Source: Actinomyces bouchesdurhonensis (GTDB lineage: Bacteria > Actinomycetota > Actinomycetes > Actinomycetales > Actinomycetaceae). Taken from it: a stretch of 54,980 nt of DNA. The stretch is taken from positions 456,649 to 511,628 of the forward strand of contig NZ_LT635868.1 in NCBI RefSeq assembly GCF_900128465.1, written 5' to 3'. Both the position numbers and the translations under genes were made by a program. Positions 1 to 10,630 of this stretch are shown here, in pieces (position 1 is the stretch's first letter; every line of letters begins with the position of its first letter). Under the pieces are notes generated by a model, which was not told the DNA's origin, ran no database searches, and saw only the letters and a list, made by a program, of their open reading frames with translations.

Positions 1-2
1 AC

Positions 3-95
3 ACCGATCAGAAACGCCACGGAATCCCGGAAGGAACCCCCACCCCAGAAGAAGGACTCTGGCCACGCAAAGGCTGGGCCGGACGCGCCCACTAG
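3..95 (+). CDS. possible C-terminal tail of an ORF entering from the left
   Basis: An open frame of 30 codons runs from the window edge to a TAG at 93-95 and ends in the residues GLWPRKGWAGRAH. Charged, non-repetitive composition is compatible with a real protein end, but no family is recognised and no start is inside the window. It could equally be a chance frame next to the transposase relic that follows. Confidence 0.2.
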   Translation, partial: TDQKRHGIPEGTPTPEEGLWPRKGWAGRAH

Positions 96-115
96 ACCCA
101 CGACACGCCGTCTAA

Positions 116-308
116 AGCACCACGTTTGCGCCTATAGCCCCCTACTTCGACACAGGCGGAGCCAGCAACGGCCCCACAGAAGCCATCAACGGACATTATC
201 GAGCTGGGCAGACGCACCGCCAGAGGCTACCGAAACCCCACCAACGACCAACTCCGAATGCTCCTCATCGCAGGAGGCCTAGACGCCTCCACCCACACCC
301 AACTATGA
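116..308 (+). pseudogene. ISL3-family transposase, C-terminal remnant
   Basis: Two frames joined together read like the end of an ISL3-type DDE transposase: FDTGGASNGPTEAING (about 146-193), then, after one extra base near 194, IIELGRRTARGYRNPTN and QLRMLLIAGGL up to a TGA at 306-308. SNGPTEA and the RGYRNPTNxQLRMLL block are typical of the C-terminal part of this family. A stop (113-115) precedes the first frame, so there are at least two disruptions and only about 60 codons remain. No terminal inverted repeats are seen in the window. It is a dead relic whose 5' part lies outside or is lost. Confidence 0.75.
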
Positions 309-378
309 AGAACCCCAAAATGCGAAGAGCCCCTTTAATCCGAAACCGACGGGATTCGCGGGGTACAACCACAAGAAA

Positions 379-406
379 ATGGCCCCCACACGAAAGTGGG
401 GGCCAT
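379..406 (-). terminator. rho-independent terminator of secG
   Basis: A perfect 11-bp stem (379-389 with 396-406) with a six-base loop is followed, in the minus direction, by TTTTCTTG. It lies 28 bases after the secG stop. Confidence 0.85.
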
Positions 407-433
407 AGCACAACGTCTTGAACGATGAACGGA

Positions 434-679
434 TTAGGAGCCGAACTTCGCGAGCAGCGCGAAACTGATGATACACACAAGCCACACCAGCAAGGTCCCC
501 AATGTAATGCGATTCAGGTTGCGCTCGGCAACGCCGGAGGAACCCGCCGATGAAGAAATACCGCCACCGAACATATCCGACAAGCCGCCGCCCTGTCCCT
601 TGTGCATCAGGATGGTCAGGGTCAGCAAGATGCTGGTCAGGAAAATGAGCACGATCAGCACGTTATTCAGAATGGTCAC
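434..679 (-). CDS. secG: SecG, preprotein translocase subunit
   Basis: Small subunit of the SecYEG protein-conducting channel in the cytoplasmic membrane. The 81-aa product has two hydrophobic segments (about 3-24 and 56-77) separated by the family motif HKGQGGGLSDMFGGG and a Ser-rich stretch, then AERNLNRIT, the usual actinobacterial arrangement. The start is taken as the GTG at 679, with GGAC seven bases upstream; an in-frame GTG at 706 would add nine residues and has no better ribosome site. The open frame continues further upstream, but that part crosses the tpiA terminator and is not credible. It sits last in the gap-pgk-tpiA-secG order that is common in actinobacteria. The hairpin at 753-786 suggests it has its own promoter between 680 and 750. 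Confidence 0.93.
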   Translation of the reverse strand: MTILNNVLIVLIFLTSILLTLTILMHKGQGGGLSDMFGGGISSSAGSSGVAERNLNRITLGTLLVWLVCIISFALLAKFGS

Positions 680-752
680 GGTGAGTCCAACTTCTATCGC
701 GGTCACGCCCCGATCCGGGGCACATACATAGCAAGTGTAACGGAGAATGACG

Positions 753-786
753 GCGGGGCCAACCGGCACTCGCCGGTTGGCCCCGC
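753..786 (-). terminator. hairpin between tpiA and secG
   Basis: A perfect 15-bp GC-rich stem (753-767 with 772-786) and a four-base loop lie 55 bases past the tpiA stop. The T-run is poor, so termination is inferred from stem strength and position. Confidence 0.7.
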
Positions 787-841
787 ACCACGTCTGCTTG
801 GCAGCCCAGTTAAGGTGTGCCAACTAGAACGTTGTCACCAC

Positions 842-1618
842 TCAGGCATAGAAGTTCGCCATCGCGGCGAAGGAATCAGCCTTCAGGGAAGCGCCGCCGA
901 CGAGACCACCGTCAACGTCGGGCTGGGCCATGAGTTCCTTGATGTTACCGGGCTTCGCAGAGCCGCCGTACAGAATGCGGGTCGCCTCGGCCGTCTCGGT
1001 GCCGAAGTCCTCGGCGAGCGCCGCTCGGATGGCGCCGCACACTTCCTGTGCGTCCTGCGCAGAGGCAGTCTCGCCTGTGCCAATAGCCCAAATGGGCTCG
1101 TAGGCGATGACAATCTTTGCTACCTCTTCGGCCTTCCAACCGGCGAGTGCGGCGCGGATCTGGCCGAGCACGAACTCGACGTAGGTGCCAGCCTTACGGA
1201 CCTCGAGGGCCTCGCCGCAGCACAGAATCGGAGTCATGCCAGCGTCGAAGACCTTACGCGCCTTCGCGCCAACCAGCTCGTCGGACTCATTGTGGTACTC
1301 ACGACGCTCAGAGTGACCCATCACGACGTAGGTCACACCAAGCTTGCTAAGCATCTCAGTGGAGATTTCACCGGTGTATGCGCCGTTGTCGTGGATCGAC
1401 ACATCCTGTGCACCATACTTGATGCCCAGCTCGTCGGCGTCAACGATGGTCTGGACGGTACGAATGTCGGTAAACGGCGGGATGACCAGGACCTCGCACT
1501 TGGAGTAGTCGTGTCCCGCGTCGGACAGCGCCATTGCCAGGCCCTGGACGAGATGATTGGCCTCGAGGTGATCGAGGTTCATCTTCCAGTTGCCAGCCAT
1601 GAGGGGGGTACGTGCCAT
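842..1618 (-). CDS. tpiA: triosephosphate isomerase
   Basis: Interconverts dihydroxyacetone phosphate and glyceraldehyde 3-phosphate in cytosolic glycolysis. The 258-aa TIM barrel is full length. Visible catalytic residues are Lys12 in GNWKMN, His102 in VMGHSERR and Glu174 in [12 protein letters not shown]; phosphate-binding GGSAKPGN and GGLVGGASL follow near the end. A strong GGAGGA lies seven bases before the ATG at 1618. It begins three bases after the pgk stop, so the two genes are surely co-transcribed and probably translationally coupled. Confidence 0.98.
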   Translation of the reverse strand: MARTPLMAGNWKMNLDHLEANHLVQGLAMALSDAGHDYSKCEVLVIPPFTDIRTVQTIVDADELGIKYGAQDVSIHDNGAYTGEISTEMLSKLGVTYVVMGHSERREYHNESDELVGAKARKVFDAGMTPILCCGEALEVRKAGTYVEFVLGQIRAALAGWKAEEVAKIVIAYEPIWAIGTGETASAQDAQEVCGAIRAALAEDFGTETAEATRILYGGSAKPGNIKELMAQPDVDGGLVGGASLKADSFAAMANFYA

Positions 1619-1621
1619 GAG

Positions 1622-2812
1622 TCAGTCCTCCAGAACTGCGATACCGGGCAGGACCTTGCCTTCGAGGAGTTCGAGGGAGGCGCCGCCGCCAGTGGAAATA
1701 TGGGAGAAGGTGTTCTCGTCGAAGCCGAGGAGACGCACGGCCGCAGCGGAGTCACCGCCGCCGATGACGGAGAACATAGAACCCTTCGAGAGGGCTTCAG
1801 CGACCGCGCGGGTACCGCCGGAGAAGGCGTCGAATTCGAAGACGCCCATGGGGCCGTTCCACGCAACGGTCTTCGCGGTTGCCAGTTTGTCGGCGAAAAG
1901 CTTCGCGGACTTCGGGCCGATGTCCAGACCCATCTGATCGTCGGGGATCGCATCCACCTCAACGACAGTGGCAGGGGCATCCGCCGCGAACTCGGGGGCT
2001 ACGACGACATCGATGGGGAGCACCAGGTCAACGCCGCGTTTGGCAGCCTCAGCAATGTAGCCCTTGACGGTATCGATCTGGTCAGTCTCGAGCAGGGACT
2101 TGCCAACAGAGTAGCCCTGTGCGGCCAGGAAGGTAAAGGCCATGCCGCCACCGATGAAAAGCATGTCGGCTTTCTTCAACAGGTTAGCGATGACGCCGAG
2201 CTTATCGGAGACCTTGGAGCCACCAAGGACAACGCCGTAGGGGCGCTCGGGATCGCCGGTGACCTTGGACAGGGACTCGATCTCCTTGAGAACCAGAAGA
2301 CCAGCGGCCGAGGGCAGAAGCTTGGCGATGTCGTAGACGGAAGCCTGCTTGCGGTGCACCACACCGAAGCCATCGGAGACAAAAGCGTCGCCGAGCTTGG
2401 CGTACTCACGGGCGAGTTCTTCGCGTTCCTCGTCGACCTTGGAGGTCTCGCGGGGATCGAAGCGAACGTTTTCGAGCAGGGCGATCTCGCCATCACCCAG
2501 GGCGGCGACCGTCTCAGTAGCGGAGGGGCCAACGGTATCGGCGGCCAGGGTAACTTTCACGCCGGAGAGCTCAGCGAGGCGCGCGGCGACAGGGGCCAGC
2601 GAGAAAGCGGGATCGACCTTGCCCTTCGGGCGACCGAGATGGGCCAGAATAACGACCTTGGCACCGGCATCGGTCAGGGTCTTCAGGGTGGGCAGAGCCG
2701 CGCGAATACGGCCATCGTCGGTGATGACGCCGTCCTTAAGCGGAACGTTGAAATCAGAGCGAACCAAGATGCGCTTACCGCGCAGGTCGCCGAGGGTGGA
2801 GATAGTCCTCAT
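1622..2812 (-). CDS. pgk: phosphoglycerate kinase
   Basis: Transfers the acyl phosphate of 1,3-bisphosphoglycerate to ADP in glycolysis. The 396-aa protein starts [20 protein letters not shown] with the family signature [11 protein letters not shown] and ends with the nucleotide-binding glycine-rich block [10 protein letters not shown]. The ATG at 2812 has AAAGGATC just upstream; the longer open frame (to 2884) would run through the gap terminator and is rejected. It lies between gap and tpiA, separated from gap by a strong hairpin and only three bases from tpiA. gap can therefore be expressed separately from pgk-tpiA. Confidence 0.97.
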   Translation of the reverse strand: MRTISTLGDLRGKRILVRSDFNVPLKDGVITDDGRIRAALPTLKTLTDAGAKVVILAHLGRPKGKVDPAFSLAPVAARLAELSGVKVTLAADTVGPSATETVAALGDGEIALLENVRFDPRETSKVDEEREELAREYAKLGDAFVSDGFGVVHRKQASVYDIAKLLPSAAGLLVLKEIESLSKVTGDPERPYGVVLGGSKVSDKLGVIANLLKKADMLFIGGGMAFTFLAAQGYSVGKSLLETDQIDTVKGYIAEAAKRGVDLVLPIDVVVAPEFAADAPATVVEVDAIPDDQMGLDIGPKSAKLFADKLATAKTVAWNGPMGVFEFDAFSGGTRAVAEALSKGSMFSVIGGGDSAAAVRLLGFDENTFSHISTGGGASLELLEGKVLPGIAVLED

Positions 2813-2853
2813 CGAAGGATCCTTTCGATTGGATAAAGGCGGTAGTGATGTGC

Positions 2854-2887
2854 GAGATGCCCGTGCACGTGCGTGCACGGGCATCTC
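2854..2887 (-). terminator. hairpin after gap
   Basis: A perfect 15-bp inverted repeat (2854-2868 with 2873-2887) with a GTGC loop lies 33 bases after the gap stop and 42 bases before the pgk start. There is no T-tract, so it may be an attenuating or RNA-stabilising hairpin rather than a complete terminator. Confidence 0.65.
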
Positions 2888-2919
2888 ACTATCAGCTCAT
2901 GGCTGGTTTGTCAGCACGC

Positions 2920-3951
<1,032 letters not shown>

Positions 3952-4032
3952 TCATAGGGCACGGTTTTCGATGCAACCGGGCGTGCGGGTTGCCAGCCCG
4001 GCCCGCAGGTTTCTGCGGTTCCAGCAGTTCCT

Positions 4033-4061
4033 AATCTACACCCGAAAGCGGACTCTGTCAC
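4033..4061 (-). promoter_or_regulatory. predicted promoter of gap
   Basis: Reading the minus strand, GTGACA (4061-4056) is followed after 17 bases by TAGATT (4038-4033), a good match to the housekeeping sigma consensus, about 105 bases before the gap start. Confidence 0.55.
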
Positions 4062-4133
4062 ACCCCAATTTCGAAATTTGTACGTGGGCTAATTCTCGTT
4101 TGAACTGGGACGAACGTAACAGGCGCGGAAACT

Positions 4134-5117
4134 TCAGTCTTCTTCAAGCATCTCGAGAGTCAAGGCCGATTCCGTATCTGGAATTCCGCGTTCGTGCGCA
4201 ACCTTGTCTGCGAGTGCGAGGAGACGGCGAATACGACCTGCGACGGCGTCTTTCGTCAGAGGAGGGTTCGTGTGTTTACCCAGTTCTTCGAGCGATGCCT
4301 GCTTGAACTGCAGGCGCAAGGTACCGGCCTCGAGCAGGTGAGATGGAACATCATCTCCCAGAATTTCGAAGGCACGCTCGACGCGAGCTCCGGCCGCAAC
4401 GGCTGCACGGGCAGAACGACGCAGGTTCGCGTCATCGAAGTTAGCCAAGCGGTTTGCACTGCCACGTGCCTCGCGACGTTCACGTCTCTCCTGCCATGCC
4501 TCGAAGGTGTGAGGTGCCCCCATTGCGGCGATGAGTGTGCCGATTGCATCGGAGTCGCGCACAGAGACCCTGTCTGCGCCGCGCACCTCTTTGGAACGGG
4601 CGAGCGCACCAAGCTTGCGCGCGCAGCCAACCATCGCCAGCGCAACCTCGGGACCTGGGCAGGTGATTTCGAGGGAAGAAGAACGACCGGGCTCCATGAG
4701 TGATCCGCGAGCTAGGAAGGCGCCGCGCCAGATGGCTGCTGCCTCAGCGGTTCCAGAGGCGACAAGCACGGGGGGAAGCCCACGGACCGGACGCCGCATG
4801 GAGTCAACCAGGCCGGTCAGGCGCGCCAAGTCGTCTGCCTTATGAACGACGCGCACGACGTAGCGCTTGCCGCGACGCAGAGAAGAACCCGAGACTACGA
4901 CGACGGTGGATTCCGCGTTGTAAAGAGCATGAAGGTAGGTGCGTAGCCGACGTGCGGCAACGGGAGAGTCGAGCTCCGCCTCCACGAGAATGCGTCCGCC
5001 AACAAGGTGCAGTCCGCCCGCGAAGCGAAGCATTGCGCTCACTTCGGCGGCCACCACTGATGGCGTGGTGATGACAGCGCGCGCAAGCTCGTCCTTCATG
5101 TCTGATGTTAGGGACAC
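4134..5117 (-). CDS. whiA: WhiA, DNA-binding developmental/cell-division regulator
   Basis: WhiA is a conserved Gram-positive regulator with an N-terminal LAGLIDADG-like fold and a C-terminal helix-turn-helix; in streptomycetes it controls sporulation, in other taxa growth and division. The 327-aa product has the typical beginning [15 protein letters not shown] and the family blocks [15 protein letters not shown] and [14 protein letters not shown]. The C-terminal part (about 245-310) carries the conserved [20 protein letters not shown] helix-turn-helix. The GTG at 5117 is preceded by GGGAGA at a proper distance; the ATG six codons later has none. It lies 46 bases after yvcK in the classic rapZ-yvcK-whiA set. 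Confidence 0.96.
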   Translation of the reverse strand: MSLTSDMKDELARAVITTPSVVAAEVSAMLRFAGGLHLVGGRILVEAELDSPVAARRLRTYLHALYNAESTVVVVSGSSLRRGKRYVVRVVHKADDLARLTGLVDSMRRPVRGLPPVLVASGTAEAAAIWRGAFLARGSLMEPGRSSSLEITCPGPEVALAMVGCARKLGALARSKEVRGADRVSVRDSDAIGTLIAAMGAPHTFEAWQERRERREARGSANRLANFDDANLRRSARAAVAAGARVERAFEILGDDVPSHLLEAGTLRLQFKQASLEELGKHTNPPLTKDAVAGRIRRLLALADKVAHERGIPDTESALTLEMLEED

Positions 5118-5163
5118 AGGTTCTCCCTATGGTGTGATGTCGTTGGTCAGCGTGCAACAGGTT

Positions 5164-6168
5164 CTAAGGTAACCACGTTTCGGTCTGGCCGACCTCACCA
5201 AGGAAACCGTCAAATGCGTCACGCAGTGCGGCGGCGAGGCGCAGCGGGTCGTGGTGAGGGGCACCGTCTCCGGTACGGACCTGACGCAGAAGCACGCGGG
5301 CGCCGAGTTCCTCGGCGGCCACAATGAGATCGTCGATGTCATCGCATGCTGTGGGATCGGCGACGACCACATCGAGTTTGAGTGCCGGGGCATACTCGCG
5401 CAGCACCCGCACGTGGTCGGCGGTCGACATCGTGTCGGTTTCACCGCGCTGGCGCGCAAGGTTGAGCACGAGCGCGCGGTGCGCATCGGTCGTTGCCAGC
5501 GCACGGTTGATGTCAGGGACCAGCAGGTGCGGAATGACGGAGGTGTACCACGAGCCAGGGCCGAGCACGACCCAGTCTGCTTCGGAGATTGCATCGATGA
5601 CGGCGCTGGGAACCGCTGGCGTTTCCGGCGTGATACGCACATATTCAACGGTTCCGGGTGCAACGGCAACCTTGGATTGCCCGGCGACGACGTAGCGTCG
5701 ACCCCCGTCGTTCATTTCTGCTTCGATGTCGATCGGCGTGGTTGACATGGGTAGGACACGCCCCTGCGCACCGAGCAGGCGTCCCACCCAGTCGAGGCCT
5801 TCGACAGGATCGTCAAGAAGCTGCCAGAGACCGGAAATCAAAAGGTTGCCCAGCGCGTGCCCGTTGAGGGGGCCGCTCGTATCGAGGCGTAGCTGCATAA
5901 CGTCGCGCCAGGTCAGTCCCCATTCTGATTCTTCGCACAGAGAGGCCAAAGCCATGCGTAGGTCGCCTGGGGGGAGGATCGGCATTTCTTGGCGCAGACG
6001 ACCGGAGCTGCCGCCGTCGTCTGCGACGGTGACGATAGCTGTCAGGGCGCGGGTGATGTGGCGAAGTGCCCGCAGGGTGGCGGACAGGCCGTGCCCGCCA
6101 CCTAGGGCAACGATGGACTGGCCGGATTCTCCTCGTTGGACCCAGCCAGCTGCATCAAGATAGGGCAT
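5164..6168 (-). CDS. yvcK: YvcK/CofD-like gluconeogenesis factor
   Basis: Member of the CofD/YvcK family that binds UDP-sugars and is needed for cell shape and growth on gluconeogenic carbon in firmicutes and mycobacteria (CuvA); the biochemical activity is not settled. The 334-aa product has the dinucleotide-fold start VALGGGHGLSATLRAL, the motif VTVADDGGSSGRLR, and GHALGNLLISGL in the middle. The ATG at 6168 shares one base with the rapZ stop (TAATG), so it is translationally coupled to rapZ. The longer open frame upstream lies inside rapZ and is ignored. Confidence 0.95.
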   Translation of the reverse strand: MPYLDAAGWVQRGESGQSIVALGGGHGLSATLRALRHITRALTAIVTVADDGGSSGRLRQEMPILPPGDLRMALASLCEESEWGLTWRDVMQLRLDTSGPLNGHALGNLLISGLWQLLDDPVEGLDWVGRLLGAQGRVLPMSTTPIDIEAEMNDGGRRYVVAGQSKVAVAPGTVEYVRITPETPAVPSAVIDAISEADWVVLGPGSWYTSVIPHLLVPDINRALATTDAHRALVLNLARQRGETDTMSTADHVRVLREYAPALKLDVVVADPTACDDIDDLIVAAEELGARVLLRQVRTGDGAPHHDPLRLAAALRDAFDGFLGEVGQTETWLP

Positions 6169-7163
6169 TATTCTCTCCCAATGTCGCGGTGCATGACGCG
6201 CACCGAGTGTCCGTGCTCGCGCAGGCGTTGCGCGATGGCTTCGGCGCATGCAACGGAGCGGTGTTTTCCGCCGGTGCATCCGATGGCGATCGTGACGAAT
6301 GGCTTCAATTCTGCCAGATAGCCGGCGAGCATGGGGGCTAAAAGGTCGGCATAGCCGAGAGCGAAGTCACGCGCACCCGGCTGGGAGAGCACATAGTCCG
6401 CGACGGCCTGGTCTTTGCCGGTCAAATGCCGCAATTCGTCGACCCAGTAGGGATTCTTCAGGAAGCGCACGTCGACGACGTGGTCAGCGTCGAGGGGAAG
6501 CCCGTGTTTGAATCCGAAGGACTCGACGGTCACCTGCAGCGGTCGCTTCTCCCCCGCGACGATGTCGCGGATGCGGCGGGTCAAGTCGTGCACGCTCATC
6601 GTGGAAGTGTCAATAACTTCATCGGCGGTGCGGCGCAGCGGCGCGAGCAGGCGCATCTCTGCTTTGATGCCGTCCATCAGTGTGCCAGCGCCCTGGAGTG
6701 GGTGGGGGCGGCGGTTGGATTCGTATCGTCGCACGAGGGTTTCGGGGCTGGCCTCTAGGAAGATGATGCGGTAGACGATGCCAGCTCCTTTGAGCTGTTC
6801 GAGGGTCGCGTCCAGGGTGCGGAAGAAGGTGCGGGAACGCACGTCGACGCCGACGGCGAGACGGTGGACGCCTGCCGCGGGGTCGTTAGACATCATGCCG
6901 ACCAGGGCGGGCAGCATCGACGGGGGCAGGTTGTCGACGACGTACCAGTCGAGGTCTTCGAGGGCTCGCGCAGCGCCGGTGCGGCCCGCTCCCGAGTAGC
7001 CGGTGATGATGAGGACTTCGTTGGAGGCGCGGGGCTCGTACTGGACGCGCATCATGTCGCGCACGGGGATGCCCTCGGGGAAGGTGCGCGGGTTTTCCTC
7101 CCCCGTGGACGAGGCCGGGGCATCGGTCGCGCGGGGCGCACCGTGGGGTGCATGGTCGGTCAT
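6168..7163 (-). CDS. rapZ: RapZ/YvcJ family nucleotide-binding protein
   Basis: P-loop protein of the RapZ/YvcJ family, 331 aa. In E. coli RapZ is an RNA adaptor for GlmZ decay; in Gram-positives it hydrolyses nucleotides and acts with YvcK in growth control, with the RNA partner unknown. The Walker A is ITGYSGAGRTGAA (about 53-65), with Arg in place of the usual Lys as in other actinobacterial members; then ALEDLDWYVVDNLPP. The C-terminal domain ends with the family block IAIGCTGGKHRSVACAE. AAGGAGGAC precedes the ATG at 7163. The first 36 residues are a low-complexity extension; the family core begins near MMRVQYE, so a shorter product is possible. Confidence 0.94.
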   Translation of the reverse strand: MTDHAPHGAPRATDAPASSTGEENPRTFPEGIPVRDMMRVQYEPRASNEVLIITGYSGAGRTGAARALEDLDWYVVDNLPPSMLPALVGMMSNDPAAGVHRLAVGVDVRSRTFFRTLDATLEQLKGAGIVYRIIFLEASPETLVRRYESNRRPHPLQGAGTLMDGIKAEMRLLAPLRRTADEVIDTSTMSVHDLTRRIRDIVAGEKRPLQVTVESFGFKHGLPLDADHVVDVRFLKNPYWVDELRHLTGKDQAVADYVLSQPGARDFALGYADLLAPMLAGYLAELKPFVTIAIGCTGGKHRSVACAEAIAQRLREHGHSVRVMHRDIGRE

Positions 7164-7206
7164 AATGTCCTCCTTGGGAGCGGGCTCTTCGCGTGCGGGG
7201 GTTGTG

Positions 7207-8430
7207 TTAGACGCTGGCGGAAGCGGCGTCGTTGATTGTGATGGCGGCGGCGGCGCGTCGAGCGATGACGCGCGATTCCTTGGGGGTGGTGGCGGTGGCG
7301 GCGACAACTCCGACGCGGCGCCCGGCGCGGCTGATCGGCTTGCCGAAGAGGCGCACGATGTCGGCGGTTGCCAGAGCGGTGGCGACGCCCCGGTAGGCCG
7401 GGGATTCGATGGCCCGCACGGACTTGATGACGGCGGAGGCGCCGGGGCTGGCCAGGGCCGTGGAGGTGGGCAGGCCGAGGATGGCGCGAGCGTGGAGCTC
7501 GAACTCGGATTGGCGCTGGGTGACCATGGTGACCATGCCGGTGTCGTGGGGGCGAGGCGAGAGTTCGGAGAACCAGACCTGGTCGCCACGCACGAAGAAC
7601 TCAACGCCGAAGACGCCCAGGCAGGGGCCGTTTCCGTGCTCGGCGAGGGCGTCGGTGACTTCCTTGGCCATCTGCCGGGCGGAGGCGAGCGCCTCCTCGC
7701 TCATGGCCATCGGCTGCCAGGACTCGACGTAGTCGCCGTCCTCCTGGCGGTGGCCAATGGGCACGCAGAAGGAGGTGAGGACGCTGGAGCTTGCTGCGTC
7801 CCACGAGCGCACGGTGAGCAGGGTGATCTCGTAGTCGAAGTCGATGCCCTCCTCGACGATGACCACACCGGTTGTCGCACGCGCATCCTCCTCGGCGTGC
7901 GCCCACGCGGCCTGCGCCTGCTCGGGATTGCTCACGCGAGACTGCCCGTGGCCGGATGAGGACATCGTGGGTTTGACGAAGGCAGGGTAGCCGACCTCGT
8001 CGAGAGCCGCCGCCAGCTCTGCCTCGCTGCGCGCGAAGCGGAAGGCGGAGGTACGCACGCCGGGCAGGGCAGCCGCCAGGGTACGGATGCGCTGACGATC
8101 CATGGTGGCCTGGACGGCGAAGGCGTTAGGTACGACGCACACGCCGCGCTCCTCCGCGGCGGACAACTCATCCGTGGCGATGGCCTCGACTTCGGGAACG
8201 ATCAGGTCGACCTCGACCTCATCCAGGACCTCGCGCAAGGCTCGCCCGTCGCTCATGTCGAACACCAGGGAGGAGTCGGCGACCTGCATCGCGGGCGCAC
8301 CCTCGTAGGAGTCTGCGGCTATCACCGTGCAGCCGTAGCGCTTCAGGGCGATCGTCACCTCCTTGCCGAGCTCGCCGGAACCCAGGAGCAGCACCCGCGC
8401 AGGAAGCGGCATCGGAAGCATCGTGGTCAT
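7207..8430 (-). CDS. purT: formate-dependent phosphoribosylglycinamide formyltransferase (PurT)
   Basis: ATP-grasp enzyme that converts GAR to formyl-GAR with formate and ATP in purine synthesis, a folate-independent alternative to PurN. The 407-aa protein has the preATP-grasp start [20 protein letters not shown], the ATP-binding lid [13 protein letters not shown], the catalytic block [27 protein letters not shown] and a C-terminal carboxylase-like subdomain. Start ATG at 8430 with GGGAGGA four bases upstream; it overlaps the uvrC stop by four bases (ATGA). The usual neighbours uvrC and rapZ are split by this gene, which is unexpected (see findings). Confidence 0.95.
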   Translation of the reverse strand: MTTMLPMPLPARVLLLGSGELGKEVTIALKRYGCTVIAADSYEGAPAMQVADSSLVFDMSDGRALREVLDEVEVDLIVPEVEAIATDELSAAEERGVCVVPNAFAVQATMDRQRIRTLAAALPGVRTSAFRFARSEAELAAALDEVGYPAFVKPTMSSSGHGQSRVSNPEQAQAAWAHAEEDARATTGVVIVEEGIDFDYEITLLTVRSWDAASSSVLTSFCVPIGHRQEDGDYVESWQPMAMSEEALASARQMAKEVTDALAEHGNGPCLGVFGVEFFVRGDQVWFSELSPRPHDTGMVTMVTQRQSEFELHARAILGLPTSTALASPGASAVIKSVRAIESPAYRGVATALATADIVRLFGKPISRAGRRVGVVAATATTPKESRVIARRAAAAITINDAASASV

Positions 8431-10442
8431 GGTGTGTCCTCCCTTGACGATGCTGCAAGCCTATCGCGGATCGAAGCCGCGAGGGCGGGTCCCACGCCCT
8501 TGACCTCGGCAATCTGCTCGAGACTCGCCTCCCTCATGCGCTTCACGGAGCCGAAATGCTTGAGCAGCGCCGCCTGGCGGGCGGGTCCAAGCCCCGGGAT
8601 GGAGTCCAGCACCGAGCGCCGCTGCGCCTTCGATCGCCTCTTGCGGTGCTTGGTGATCGCGAAGCGGTGGGACTCGTCGCGCAGATACTGGAGGAGATAC
8701 AGAGCCTCCGAGGTACGCGGCAGGATGAGGGGGAACTCGTCGCCGGGGATCCACACTTCCTCCAGGCGCTTGGCCAGGCCTACGACGGGCACGTCCGCGC
8801 CCACGGCGTCCAGGGCTGCGCGCGCGGCGTTGACCTGCGGGAGGCCTCCGTCGACGAGCACCAGGTCGGGCCTGTACGAGAAACGCTTGGGACGCCCGGT
8901 CGTCTCGTCGATCGGACCCGAGGCGAAGGCGACGCCATCCTCGTCCTCACCCTCAACGCCCGCCTCCTCGGCGAGCAAGCGCGAGAAGCGACGGGTGAGG
9001 ACCTCGTTCATCGCGCTCGTATCATCGGGCGTACCGCTGCCGTCCTGACCGCGAATATTGAAGGTGCGATACGCGTCCTTACGAGGCATCCCATCCTCGA
9101 AGACCACCATGGAAGCCACCTGATTCTCGCCTCCCGTGTGCGAGACGTCGTAGCACTCGATGCGCAGGGGCGCACCCGGCAGGTCCAGGTTCTCGGCCAG
9201 CTCCTCCAGCGCCTTCGAGCGCGCCGTGATGTCGCCCGCGCGTTTCGTGCGATGCAAGGCGAGCCCCTGGCGCGCGTTCTCCGTCACCGTTGCCATAAGC
9301 TGGGCCTTCGGGCCGCGCCTGGGCACGTGGATCGACACGGACACGCCGCGCACCTGTCCCAGCCAACGCGCGATCGTCTCGGCATCCTCGGGCACGACCG
9401 AGACCAGTACCTCGCGCGGGATCGCCGAGGTCGGGGTGTGCGCGACGTCGTCCACGCTCACCGCCGCCACCTTCGCCGCCCTCCCCGCCCCGGCCTCGTC
9501 CATCGACGCCGAGGAATACACCTGCTCGAGGAGGCGGGACATGAGCGCCTCCTCCCCCGCCCCGTCCACGCGCTCAATCACCCAGCCGCGCGTGCCGCGG
9601 ATGCGCCCGCCGCGCACGTGGAAGACGTAAACGGCCGCGTCCAGGTCGTCGCTGACGAGAGAAAACACGTCCGCGTCCGCCCCGTCGTCGAGCACGACCG
9701 CGTTACGCTCGAGCACCGTGCGCAGCGCCTTGAGGTCATCGCGCAGCTTCGCGGCGCGCTCGAAGTTCAGCTCCGCCGACGCCTGGCGCATCTGCTCCTC
9801 CAGGTCTCGGATCACCGGGCCCGTGCGCCCCTCCATGAACTGGCACAGCCCCTCGGCGAGCTCGCGATGCTCCTCCATCGAGATGCGCCCCACGCACGGC
9901 GCCGCGCACTTGTCGATGTAACCGAGCAGACACGGACGCCCCTGAGCCTTCGCACGCTGGAACACGCCCGCCGAGCACGAGCGCATCGGGAAGACGCGAA
10001 GGAGCTGATCGATCGTGTCGCGAATCGCCCACACCTGCGTGTACGGGCCGAAGTAGCGCGACCCGGCCCTCTTGCGCTCGCGCGTGACCTGCACGCGGGG
10101 GAAGCGCTCCCCCATCGACACCGCCAGGTAGGGATAGGACTTGTCGTCCTTAAACATGACGTTGAAGCGCGGATTGAACTCTTTAATCCACGTGAACTCC
10201 AGCGTGAGGGCCTCTACTTCGGAGCGCACGACGGTCCACTGCACGGCGCTCGCGGTCGTCACCATCTGCTGGGTGCGCGGGTGCAGATTCGCCAGGTCCT
10301 GGAAGTAGTTGGTGAGGCGGTTGCGCAGGTTCTTGGCCTTGCCGACGTAGATGACGCGCCCGTCTGGGTCGGAGAATCGGTAGACGCCCGGCGAGGTCGG
10401 AATGTCTCCCGTGCGGGGCCTGTACGTCGAAGGATCTGCCAC
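8427..10442 (-). CDS. uvrC: UvrC, excinuclease ABC subunit C
   Basis: Makes the 3' and 5' incisions in nucleotide excision repair with UvrA and UvrB, both encoded further right in this window. The 671-aa product has an N-terminal GIY-YIG nuclease ([20 protein letters not shown], about 16-60), a UVR helix pair ([17 protein letters not shown], about 218-236), the RNase H-like UvrC nuclease core ([20 protein letters not shown]) and C-terminal helix-hairpin-helix motifs ([20 protein letters not shown]). The start is the GTG at 10442; the upstream open frame covers the glnA promoter region and is rejected. The stop overlaps the purT start. Confidence 0.96.
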   Translation of the reverse strand: MADPSTYRPRTGDIPTSPGVYRFSDPDGRVIYVGKAKNLRNRLTNYFQDLANLHPRTQQMVTTASAVQWTVVRSEVEALTLEFTWIKEFNPRFNVMFKDDKSYPYLAVSMGERFPRVQVTRERKRAGSRYFGPYTQVWAIRDTIDQLLRVFPMRSCSAGVFQRAKAQGRPCLLGYIDKCAAPCVGRISMEEHRELAEGLCQFMEGRTGPVIRDLEEQMRQASAELNFERAAKLRDDLKALRTVLERNAVVLDDGADADVFSLVSDDLDAAVYVFHVRGGRIRGTRGWVIERVDGAGEEALMSRLLEQVYSSASMDEAGAGRAAKVAAVSVDDVAHTPTSAIPREVLVSVVPEDAETIARWLGQVRGVSVSIHVPRRGPKAQLMATVTENARQGLALHRTKRAGDITARSKALEELAENLDLPGAPLRIECYDVSHTGGENQVASMVVFEDGMPRKDAYRTFNIRGQDGSGTPDDTSAMNEVLTRRFSRLLAEEAGVEGEDEDGVAFASGPIDETTGRPKRFSYRPDLVLVDGGLPQVNAARAALDAVGADVPVVGLAKRLEEVWIPGDEFPLILPRTSEALYLLQYLRDESHRFAITKHRKRRSKAQRRSVLDSIPGLGPARQAALLKHFGSVKRMREASLEQIAEVKGVGPALAASIRDRLAASSREDTP

Positions 10443-10577
10443 GTTTCCAGGGTACGAGGCCGTGGCTGTGTGTGCCCGATGCCCAGTGGGCGCGTGCTCT
10501 ATGTCATGAATCCTTTGAATGGTGAAACTAATACGCGAAGCGGCCACCTGAAGGCTTATACTGTATTTGGTTACGAG

Positions 10578-10606
10578 TTGACTAATTCTTGACCAATGAG
10601 TAGAAC
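10578..10606 (+). promoter_or_regulatory. predicted promoter of glnA
   Basis: TTGACT (10578-10583), a 17-base spacer and TAGAAC (10601-10606), placing transcription start near 10613 just before AGAAGGA and the glnA ATG. The 188-base uvrC-glnA divergent region is AT-richer than its surroundings and contains a second possible -10 (TATACT near 10558). No convincing GlnR or AmtR box was found by eye. Confidence 0.55.
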
Positions 10607-10630
10607 CCATTCCCACAAAGAAGGACGTTC

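Noticed and set aside
602-2836. Long plus-strand open frame of 744 codons antisense to tpiA and pgk
   Set aside because: It is the reverse complement of two clear enzymes; high GC gives long antisense frames, and its composition is unnatural.
8556-10592. Plus-strand 678-codon frame opposite uvrC
   Set aside because: Shadow of uvrC; no start signal and an Arg/His-rich product without domain.
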